From Temnopleurus reevesii (lineage: Eukaryota; Echinodermata; Echinoidea; Temnopleuroida; Temnopleuridae), in the NCBI GenBank assembly GCA_036244855.1, contig BQKZ01000238.1, positions 108,011-172,010 on the forward strand: 64,000 nucleotides of DNA, written 5' to 3'. The notes below the pieces were generated by a model. It worked only from the letters and a program-made list of their open reading frames with translations, made no database searches and had not been told where the DNA came from. Made by a program: the position numbers and the translations under genes. The first letter of the stretch is position 1. Every line of letters starts with the position of its first letter. Shown piece after piece: positions 24,671-35,100 of this stretch.

Positions 24671-25894
24671 ATAAACATGTGAACCTAAAAATGCCCTTTA
24701 TAGGCTGGGATAAGACGTTTGAAGATTAGTATAATATTTTGAATTGATTTCAAAACAGATACAGCCTGCATGCCGGGGAGGGTGTCACTAGAATGTAGTT
24801 GCGTATTGGATTTCTACAAATAAAACTAATTCACTTAATAAATCAGTCATATTTTTGACAGAAAATGTAAAATAATACAATTCCATCCGATTTGCGACAT
24901 TCAGATTATATTCAGGTAGACAGGTAGAGTATCAAATAAAGATGACTTCTATATTTTGCCAAATTTGCCCAACGGAATTTTAAACAAAAAAAAATTAAAA
25001 AAACGGCAGTGAAAACGCATTTAATTTGTAAATTTTTATCATGCAAAGATGCAGGAAATGTTTAGAAAAAATGATTGAGTTATCCCGATTTAATGTCTGG
25101 AAATTACAACATGAACTGCTTGCAAGTTCATGATTATACGGGGAGCTTTCGCCATCCACTCCCCTAAGACGCCGGGAGCTGTCCCGGTGGAGAATTCTCC
25201 GTATTCGGTGACGACCGCGCCTCAAGCCTCAGTCAATCCGGAACAAACTGTATTGTATGGTGTTTTTCCTATATCAAATGAATATAAAATGGTCATACGG
25301 TGGCCTCAAAATGTAGTCACCTTGAAAAATTAGAAATGTTTTGCTACTCTTGGAATGCCAATGCTCTTGTGTATAGAAAGAGCAACAACAAAAATAATAC
25401 TATGTTGATGTAATAAAAATGTCAGAGGTAACATGGTGAGCTCAAAGTTTTAAACTAAACTGTCCTGATTCGCTGATGGTATAATTCAAACTATAATGAA
25501 ATTGAATGTAAGACGTATTTAGAAACTCTGACAATCATTATATTGAAATATGTAAAAACACTTATTTTGTCAGTTATCTCATTTAGATATATATATAAAG
25601 GTCAAATTATTTAAAACTCTCTCCCACCGGAATAAAAGCAGGCTTTATCTTTACATTCTTTCAAATCCCGACTCACACAATATTTTTTGTTCATTTCGAA
25701 TGATCAACTCCCTTCAACAACTCACATATTACATTTTCTCGTTTAACTGAATTCCAGAAAAAGCTTTAATTTACGGATTAGCTGGTGCCGCCTTGAGAGA
25801 ACCACGTTGGTTTAACAGCAGTTTCCTTTTCATTTTCATGACTATGTTGCTTATATATTATTATGTTGTTGAACCTCCCCCTAACTTTCATCTT

Positions 25895-25895
25895 C

Positions 25896-25939
<44 letters not shown>

Positions 25940-26012
25940 TAATAACAATATAACAATAATAATAATAATAATAATAATGATAATAATAATAACAGCAATA
26001 ACAATAATAATA
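25895..26012. repeat. (ATA)n microsatellite next to a SINE-like tail
   Basis: About 115 bp of ataata/aataac repeats. The following 26010-26080 has cttatatagcgcataac, similar to SINE 3' ends, so it may be a SINE remnant. Confidence 0.75.
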
Positions 26013-26639
26013 TTCAGTTCTTATATAGCGCATAACACATAGTCATGGTATGTTCCTACGCGCTTACAGAGCAGAAAAAGAAATAACAGAATTGAGAATA
26101 TACATGATATAGATCTGCTTTAAAAAGCAAGAAAACAACATACATCTGATATTGTATTATCCATTTTAAGCATGTACTGTAATTGCAAATGGAGGCAATC
26201 AGGCATGTAAATGAAAATTGTGTAATTATTGTCGGATTTTGCTCTATTGTTCACAGTTTGATTATATTTTTTCTCATCTACTGAGAATACATCAACGTCT
26301 GGGTGATGTTCCCATATGATTTGGGAGGGGATAGTCATGATCGACAGTCTTCGTAAGGATATTGTACCGCCCCGTGTGCTTCAAGTTTATTTTGAGCTGA
26401 TAGTGAAACTTTTCGGCACTCGCCGGCGCCCCTGAAGCGAAAGTTAGTGTCGAATGCACAATATGTCCCTGCTAGGGGGCGCTATGCTGATAGCAAGCTA
26501 CGAGTTCGATTTCAGAGATGTGACCTAAGATTCCCAACATTTGAACGGAAAATCGATTGTGTGCAATGAGAGAGAAGGAAGGAAAAAAAAACGTCTGGAG
26601 GGGTAGGGACAGTTCAGGATGGGATGATACAGATATGGT

Positions 26640-26770
26640 TAAACATGTTAGGAGGAGGGGGAGAGTGGGGGTAGAGACAGAGAGAGAGAGAGAGGGGGAG
26701 AAAGAGAGACAGAAAGGGAGAGGGAAAGTGTTGTGACATGCAGAGAGAAAAGGAGGAACATGCATATGGA
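26640..26770. repeat. Purine-rich (GA)n tract
   Basis: gagagagagaga runs with ggg interruptions. The overlapping minus-strand frames rich in Ser, Leu and Pro are artefacts of this tract. Confidence 0.8.
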
Positions 26771-26926
26771 ACATGAGTATAGAGGGGGAAGGGAGGGTAG
26801 GAACAGAGGAATAAAGTGATAATGTCAGAGCATTGATATAAAAAGAAGCTCTTTAATGACCAAAGAATGAGAAGGATATGAAAAGAGATAGCGAATATCA
26901 CATATTGTTTAAAATGTCAAGGGTGG

Positions 26927-27000
26927 CTTACACCATTGCGTATTAGCATGCGTCGGCCAAGCGGCGACAAAAATTTAAAACGGTGGATTGGCATGACTTG
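26927..27000. mobile_element. Partial MITE-B
   Basis: ggcttacaccattgcgtatt, then gcatgcgtcggcc and acggtggattgg in the same order as MITE-B arms. Only half of the element is visible. Confidence 0.45.
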
Positions 27001-27095
27001 CGGAAATGATGCGCCCAGGAAACGTTTTTTTTATTAATACAAACCCCTTGAGCCGACATAGCCTAAACACACGATGTTTTGAGCCAGCGTTTAAA

Positions 27096-27280
27096 GGTAT
27101 AGATTCGTAATGACCGGGATGTGTGAGTTCGCGTTCATTTTGTACGTGAAGCATGTTCTGTAAGGAAGTTCGACCGCAGCATGATTTTTTTTTTTTGCGA
27201 TTATTTAGCCATTTCTAGGTCGATTTCATTCAAACAAACTATGAACATGCTCTAATTTACTATTGAAAAAATGAAGAGCT
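27096..27280 (+). repeat. Dispersed repeat R, copy 2 (left part)
   Basis: Contains tagattcgtaatgaccggg, gtgagttcgcgttcattttg and aactatgaacatgctctaat as in the other R copies. It is split by the element at 27281-28297 and resumes at 28298-28400 (ggtaataattctactgcagc, aaactggtctatcg). Confidence 0.7.
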
Positions 27281-28297
27281 GACATGCAAAAGGCCCTAAA
27301 TCCATTTTTGGTCGATGGGCATGTTTTAGCATGTCTAGATAGAGATTGATCATGCGCATCAAACTGACTATACTCTGACTCAAAAAAGTTTCAGGAAGTA
27401 TCCCAAAAATGGATATGATCTTTATGTTTTCATGCAAAAGGGCCTAAATCCAAAACTCTTTTCATGCAAAAGGCCCTGAATCCAGACGATAGATCGTGTT
27501 TTCTGATTGGCTGGAGTCAAACCTTGACTGGAGTAAAAGATATAGAAGTAACAAACCATTCCATGACCAAGGAAGAAGTTGGCAACACAACAAAACAAAT
27601 TTCTGCAGAAATATCGGCGAAAAGAGAGTTGGTTTTCTGCATTATGCTGATTGTAGTCCCATGTGTGTACTTTCATGTATGAAATACATACACACCATAA
27701 ACTAGTGAAAATGAACGAGTGAATCATTGAAACAGACACCATATTTTTTGTATTCCTTGTAATTTCGTAATAAGTGTTTCAGGAAAGTTTAATATTGTGT
27801 TTACATTTTTTTTTTAACTTAAATTATTTCAAAGGCGAAAATAAACACTTCACTCCATTCAATAGCGTGTAAATATCAATGCAGCCATCGTCGACTGCTG
27901 CGTACTTTGCCAGGGACACAATATGAACTCAATTTCAGGTTGGTGGTATATTAGGCAGAAGTCGTAACACTCAATCATGCAAATTTAACAAATAGAAAAA
28001 CATTAGGAAGGGTATGAGATGACAAAAATAGTTTTTGTACATAAAACAGATTATGAACTGTTTTGGACTTTTCATGCAAAAGGGCCTAAATCCTCGAAAA
28101 TTATTTTTACAAAAAATCATTTAAAATTCAACTCATCTGTAGGATTTTTTTAAATTGCCATTTTTGTTACCTATATCAAGGACTCTAAAACATGTTACAA
28201 AATCTTTTTCAATGGAAGCTTAGAATTATGTGAAATAGAAAATCTTGATTTACGAAGAATCAGCCAAAGTGGATTTAGGACCTTTTGCATGTTAGCT
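27281..28297. mobile_element. 1.0-kb non-autonomous element with repeated terminal motif
   Basis: The element interrupts repeat R. The left end gacatgcaaaaggccctaaa is matched by the inverted right end (28271-28291). The core CATGCAAAAGG(C/G)CCTAAATCC recurs in direct orientation at 27431, 27463 and 28073 with at most two changes. AGCT lies at both borders (27277-27280 and 28294-28297), as target duplication or part of the inverted repeat. Repeated subterminal motifs are typical of transposase binding sites in several DNA-transposon groups. No transposase is visible; the 72- and 106-codon frames inside are not recognised. Confidence 0.7.
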
Positions 28298-28539
28298 CTG
28301 CAAATACATTGTGGTAATAATTCTACTGCAGCTCGCAAACTAGATAAATATCTGAAGCGCCCTCCTCCCAAAACTGGTCTATCGCTTTCAATACTGTGGT
28401 CTTCCCTGGCGCCGAAAGGAGAAAGAAATGTGGAAACTTTATTCGACTTCATGGTAAATGATTTAATATAAAAAAAAAATTAATGTTTGTTTTCGTGCTG
28501 TTCGTCTTAAAACTGGTGAAAAGGTCGGCATGATATATA

Positions 28540-28920
28540 AAAGTCAGTCCGTCATGATCGACATGACTTCCGGTTACGAGCGCGAATGGGCGGCGTGTTG
28601 CGTATCGGCAACAACGATATTTTAAAATGTCCTTGCTTGCGCACCTTGCCAAGCTCAGACACTCGGAACACTTCGTACGAATAGCCGATCCGTGTTGTCG
28701 TCGCGTGTAACTTTGATCTCTCCCTTCTTTAGCTTCATTTTTTTCTAAAAATGTGCGAAACGCATAATCATGCGGTTGCCGAGCTGCTAGCTAGCGAAAT
28801 ATAACTTGCTCGCTCGCTATTCCAGGTTAACAATGCCGCAATTTTTCGGTTCGCCAATCTTCGAAATCAAAATGGCAGCGACCAGGCCACGCCCTCTGAA
28901 CGTCATGTCGCCCAGCCTTT
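28540..28920. other. CpG-richer patch, possible unassigned promoter
   Basis: Contains many CpGs in an AT-rich setting, an ETS-like cttccggt at 28567 and aaaatggcagcgacc at 28869. There is no supported exon. It could be a TSS for an unseen transcript or another repeat. Confidence 0.25.
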
Positions 28921-29305
28921 AATGTACGAAATGTGAGAAAGTATTCTTGTACGCAAGATTATATGTTATTCCATTCTTCCTAGAAATCTATGCAAAACAC
29001 ATAGGCCTATTGTTCTTTTTTTACGTCAACATGACATTTTAAGTGTTTTCCTTGATTATGATCTTTCTGGGTTTTTTTTTAATACCAATAGCTCTTTTTG
29101 AAAAAAAAAAATCATTTTAAAATCTGCAATCAAGTTTTTTTTTAAAATCGTCATGTTATTTTCACTTTATGTTCTTACGTTAAAAACAAAATTATGCCGT
29201 TGACAATGTACTTTTCTTCTTTTTTATCAAAAGCACACTGTAAAGAAAAACTATTTTCTGCAATCCCTTTTGTCCAATAAAGAAATAAAGACATGTTCGT
29301 TCCAT

Positions 29306-29595
29306 GAATAATAATAAATAATAATATATGCAATTTGTATAGCGCACTTATCCACTCTCATTGCTGAGTGCTCAAGGCGCTTTGCATTTATTACCATGGC
29401 TTTAGCCCGGCAGCCACCAGCGCACTAGGCATTTCAAGGAATAAAGATTCCTGCCAGGTACCTATTCACCTCACCTGGGTTGAGTGCAGCACAGTGTGGA
29501 TGAATTTCTTGCTGAAGGAAATTGACGCCATGGGTGGGATTCGAACCTACGACCCTCTGGTTGAAAGGCGAGAGTCACGACCACTACACCACGAT
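29306..29595 (-). mobile_element. SINE-1 copy, head truncated
   Basis: The ataataataa tail is at 29308, then tatagcgcacttatccactc, the core caaggaataaagattcctgc at 29437, and the head complement to ccactacaccacg at 29593. The last approximately 10 bases of the usual ggcgcctcca end are replaced. Confidence 0.85.
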
Positions 29596-31901
29596 GTTTA
29601 AATGCATTCTAGTATATAGCGCCCCTAAACTTTAACCAGATGGGGGTGCCTGATTGTGCGCTAGTTTTAAATATTTCAAATTAATTCTATTCAAATTCTT
29701 ATAACAAATTAAAAACCGGTCATTGTTGCAAAATTTACGAAAATGTTTGCATTGCTGCGTATTTATTGGAGCTATTTCTTTCTTTTTTTTTTATTTATGT
29801 ATTTATTAACATCAAACCATAACATACAAACTTTGAAAATACAAATGACTTACATAGAAATTAATGACACATTACGATATTTGCAAGATATTGATATGAT
29901 CAGAGAAAAAAAATAATTTAAACAGAGAAAAGGCAGAGTACACATAAAAATATGTTAAAAAGTTACAATATATGAAAATACAGGAACCAGAAGCAATATC
30001 CTCGAGCATCACATATAACAAAATGAAAAAAATATAAGTTTATCCAAAGGAAAATCTAGACAGTCAACAGGTTGGAGAGATAATGCTTTTTTTCTGTTTC
30101 GCTGTGCAGTATTCGGGCTCGTATACAAAAGCTTATGGGATCATTTCAAATATTAAAAACAAAATAACAATTGAATTGAAAAAAAATGAAGCCTTGGCTA
30201 AAGTGAAATACAGAGAATGAACAGAGTCTAAGTTTAGAGAAAAAGTAACTTGGATATATATAAACAAAAAAAGGAGAACGCCGTCATGTATATATGTCTC
30301 TCTTTGTTTCATTTGAAAAGTAAGCGGCGAATGATTAAGCTTTTATGGTAGAACAATAGGTAACTGCGCTAAACGTGTGAAAAGTCAACTTATTATTCCA
30401 TAAGTGTCATTCATCAAAATGCATTGAAATCCACCATACGAGGACATCTCCCATTGTTCCAGTCCCATTGTAAAAGACATGTCCCAAATGTTCACAACTT
30501 GTCTCGCATTCACAGCAACTCCCTATTGGCCTACGATTGATATCGATTGCAAACCACCGATCGATATCCGCTTGAAGACGGCCCCTTTCACAGCCGCATT
30601 CTAAGTGTCAATCTCTTGTTCATTAGACCCCGCCCCTTTGTCAGACCTAATGAATGCACCTTTGTAAGGCTTCTATTATTCTATATTTGTGACAGAAAGA
30701 GATTCTATATCGATTAAGATTATAAGAAGCCTGCCCGAGGTCTTATTTTTAGGGGATATTCGTAAACACCTTCCTATGAATCCTATGAGTACCATAGAAG
30801 TACACGTATTAGGGACTATGCATAATAGATTGTGGACGATTGGTTTATTTGCTCATGTATTAAGATGAAGTATGGAGTACTCTTCAGAAGTGTATTATTG
30901 GAAACAGTCAACAAAGTAATCGGGTCAACAACGAAGTTATACTTTACACCGTTATCCAACTGCCGATTGCGAATGGATCCCGCTACGGATATTAGTAAAT
31001 CGTTTTAAAATTCTTCGGATCTCGGAACTTACATACCCACCGTCAAGCCAAAGCGTCGAAACTGCTTTGGTTAACCGGATATCTAGGTATGTAATTATAT
31101 ATACTCTCAATTTTTCATGATGTTTTGCAATAAAGTTTCGCGATTTTGTTCCATTATAATTATTGAGAAAGTCCGCATTCATGATACATGTGATATTGCA
31201 GTTGCAATATTTGTGTAAATTATGTGTTTCCCATTTTCCCCGCGTGAGCGGTGATATTACTACTCCGGACCCTACAACACAAAGTTGTTGACAATATTTT
31301 TTCAAGAGTTGTTAAATTCTACATTTTCTATTATTAATTGTATCTTTTTTTTCAACTTATGTCTTTACTCGTTTAAAAAAACATTTACGTTTGTCCGTTT
31401 CTTAGATTTATGTCTCTGTTTCTGCAATCCTGCAAGGAAACATAGTGCTGATTTAAACTAAGAACATAATTTCTAACCAAAATATTCTAGCTCACATCTA
31501 AGATCTTGATTTCGAACAAGGAGCTATAATAAGTTATAACATCCAAATTTTCCATGCATATGTGATTTTTTTTTTGCCATTAATTCACTGGTAAATTGCT
31601 CATTCTTCTTCAGTGAATATGGTTTACTAGCCCAAAAAAACAAATTCATCTTGATTTGTGTTTTTCAACTCCCCAATGATGAGTGTCTTCTCTTATGCAT
31701 TTTACTCAATTTGGTTGATATCAAAATATTACAATTAGGATTGGGATTCTACCCAGTGGAAAAAAAAATAAGTAGGAAGTTTATACACACATGTCTACAC
31801 TTATTCATGAATGTTTTACAACAAAACTGAGATATTGAAGCCATATGCATAAAGACGCAATTGTTGTTAAATGCAGAATATTTCATAATCCCCTGATGAA
31901 T
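29596..31901. other. Upstream flank of the CNBD2-like gene
   Basis: Mostly AT-rich. There is an open frame of 117 codons on the minus strand (30952-31305) that I do not recognise and that has no splice support. I find no repeat shared with the rest of the window. Confidence 0.4.
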
Positions 31902-31915
31902 ATTTCCATGGTAAC
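31902..31915 (+). promoter_or_regulatory. Candidate X-box (RFX binding site)
   Basis: ATTTCC-AT-GGTAAC fits the RYYNYY-N(1-3)-RRNRAC X-box pattern and differs from the strong form GTTGCCATGGYAAC at two positions. It lies 169 bp upstream of the predicted ATG at 32085. RFX factors drive ciliary and flagellar genes in animals, and vertebrate CNBD2 acts in sperm. The loose pattern alone would occur by chance every several hundred bases, so the near match to the strong form and the position carry the weight. Confidence 0.45.
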
Positions 31916-32084
31916 CAACAGCCAAGGAGCTAATTAGGGAATATTCTATAACTATGATTGAAAAAAGAGATGTTGAAAAAAGTGTTGTTCATCGTTTAAA
32001 CATTAAACATCATAAAATTGGTCATTTTAATTTTGTTATTCACCCTTTAGATGAAAGCTAGATGATGATCATTTGATAACAAAG

Positions 32085-32180
32085 ATGGCTTTTAAAGCTG
32101 GCAATCATCTTGTGAGCGTGGCAGGAGAAAACAAACCAGTCTACGTTTGGAAAAGAAAATCCAGTACTGCTTCAATAAAG
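32085..32180 (+). CDS. CNBD2-like exon 1 (residues 1-32)
   Basis: Starts at ATG in the context aagatgg. An in-frame TGA at 32052-32054 lies upstream, so no longer in-frame start exists unless another exon splices in between. It encodes 32 residues (MAFKAGNHL...) and ends in phase 0 at the donor gtatgg. This is the least certain exon because it has no family motif; transcription may begin further upstream. Confidence 0.5.
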
Positions 32181-35100
32181 GTATGGTTATACGTTTATTT
32201 CATGTTTGTAAATACACAATCAAATATACCCTCTTCATTCTCCAAACTTGATATATCCAACTTGTTCATTTTAGAACCTCTCACGGAAATGTTGAAGAAT
32301 GTTTATGTCAAGAAAACAATCCATGAAATGTGAAACTTCCGACTAAAAAGATTGCTCATTTATTCAAGTTCAATAAACTTCCCTATCATAATATCAATAT
32401 GTCTGGTCTCAGAAAAGTCCGAATATAGAAATGAAATTCGTCCACTGCAGCACAGGTTAGATGTTGTTAGGTTTCATATTGGTTGCCTACAAAAATTTAT
32501 ATCCTTTTAATCTAGTCTCAAATTAATAGCACTATCTAATAATTTCGGAAACAGCAACTATAAATATGGTAGTGATGACAATAATCAACATAATGATGAT
32601 CATAATTATCATTCGTCTTACCAATCCTGAGGCTGCTGTTGATTACCCATAATAAGGGGAGAAAAAAATCGTACCAAAGCCTACTTGCATCTAAAAAGAA
32701 AATGGGTGAGGGGAAGCACAAATGTTTGTTGTCCAAATTTATATCAATGTGCTGTAATCACTTATTTTGTTTTGTACATAGGATTTCAATGATTCTAAAA
32801 CGTCACGAAGAAGACCGCAAAGCAGCAGGACTGGACAGAGACATGCAAAGCCTAAAGCCCTGGCAACGTCAATCTTATATATGCAAGAACGACAGAATCG
32901 AAGGGACCATCTTTACAACAATATTACTAGACATCAAGTGTCTTATTGCACCCCTCCAGCAGATCATATACATTCCGGAAGCCGAACAAATCTTGCCAAC
33001 GATCAACAGGAAGAGGTAACAGAACCACGTCGAGCCTCCCCAGATTCACTGCCAAGAGATGGTCGACCACCGAGCCCAGTCAGTACTTTGATAACAGAAG
33101 TCGACCATAACTATGATGATAATAACAATTTCGATTATTGCGCTATTGAAGGAGAGATCATCCAACCACTTAATGTTATCAATGACCAACATATTGAAAA
33201 ACACTCAAAGCATACATTGAAAACCGGAAAGAAAGGTGATAATGGCTTACACGTCAGACACGAGTTACATAAAGGGGTTTCGAGTGCTCCAGCTCAACGG
33301 GGATCAATACCAAATCGTATCCAACAATCTTCAAGAAAAACAGGTGATGATCAGCATTTCTGCATTGACCCCCATGGAATTAAGGATCCAAAATCACTCC
33401 GATGGCGTAACAGAACGTTTGTAGACCAAGATTCACGCTCAGTTGGAAGTTACAGCAGCAACAATTCTTCAGACACCGATGAGGCACCGCTGCGGCAACC
33501 AGAAGTGCCTATGATGAAGCGCCCGGAGGAAACATCCACAAACACAGCGCGCGTTAAAGGACGGCGGTCCCAGCGCCCAGCTTCGGCCAGAGCTGCCCTA
33601 GAGCATCACCATCGCCACCGGAAGGAGGGTTTAATGGAGGAGATGAGGGTTCATTTGCAGAGGAGGGTGAAGGCCAGGAGAGAGAAATCGATTATCGGTG
33701 ATGATATCTTCCAGCGACAGTTGAAGAGCGGGTTCTGGACGTCTGAGGTTCTCTATCATCAATGGGGAAACGATATCTTCACCATGTAAGTTAATCTATA
33801 GCCTTACCATAATCATTATCGTACCTCCTTTCGTGTAGATAATTCCCTCTCACTCACTCCTCTTTCTCCCCTTCGCTCTGAAATACTCGCTTTCTTTTTT
33901 TTCTTTTTTTTTGTTATCAATGTTGCAAGCTCACTATTTAATTCGAAAAGGCTTTTTTTAGTTTTTAAAACAAGAAAACGAGAAAAATCTTATCAGGCAT
34001 TAGCATCTGAGCATGCACTTGCCACCCGTCTAAAATCATCATCATTGCCAAAGAGATTAAAATCCTAAAAAATAGTGTGCTGTCATGAGATGAGAAGAAG
34101 AAGGGTGATTAAACTGTTAACATTTAATCAAAATCCAAATAGTCATAGATTTCCAAAATTGTTAGAAATGATGGAAATGATGAAGATCCGTTGGCTGGAA
34201 ACTTTGACAGAATCAGACGATATTATTAGACGATTACTCCCTATTCACATTGTACTTGCATGTCAATACAATGGGTTAATATTGATTCATAACAATGATT
34301 CAACGTGATTCTTGTCAATTTGAATATTTGCAGAATAAACATTAAGGGCATGGTTTACATTAGCGAATTAATGGATAGTTGTCAAAGTTATCGACTCAAT
34401 TATCCAATAACAGAGCATCACTAAAAGCCTTGGAAAATCATAACTTTCGAACGGATTGTCGTGGTGTAGTGGTCATGACTCTCGCCTTTCAAGCAGATGG
34501 TCGTAGGTTCCAGTCCCATCCATGGCGTTAATTTCCTTTAACATGAAATTAATCCACATTGTGCTGCACTCAACCCAGGTGAGGTGAATGCACCTGGTAG
34601 GAATATTTATTCCTTGAAATGCCAAGTGCGCTGCGTTGGTGGCTGCCGGGCTAATGCCAGTGTAATAGTGCTGCAATTGTNNNNNNNNNNNNNNNNNNNN
34701 NNNNNNNNNNNNNNNNNNNNNNNNNNNNNNNNNNNNNNNNNNNNNNNNNNNNNNNNNNNNNNNNNNNNNNNNNNNNNNNNNNNNNNNNNNNNNNNNNNNN
34801 NNNNNNNNNNNNNNNNNNNNNNNNNNNNNNNNNNNNNNNNNNNNNNNNNNNNNNNNNNNNNNNNNNNNNNNNNNNNNNNNNNNNNNNTAGAAAATGAATG
34901 CGAACTCCCATACCGCAGACAATACCACCGATCGCTCCGCCCATTCCGGGCTGAAGCTCCCAGTGCGAAAGCATGGTGTATACTGTACACACAAATGCGT
35001 GTGTCATAATTCCATGTAGAAGTTTAGAGAAGTCTGGGTCACACCGTGCCCCTCGTGTTCGCCGACGTCTGGGTTAAAGAGAACTGCGTGCTCCTAGGTG

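Noticed and set aside
27281..28297. CRISPR-like array (repeated 21-bp motif)
   Set aside because: Irregular spacing, one inverted copy at the end, eukaryotic context; it fits a transposon with subterminal repeats.
30952..31305. 117-codon minus-strand frame as a gene divergent from CNBD2-like
   Set aside because: No recognisable motif or start context; length is within chance expectation for 64 kb.
34473..35009. Frames spanning the N-run in intron 2
   Set aside because: The translation consists of X and SINE sequence.
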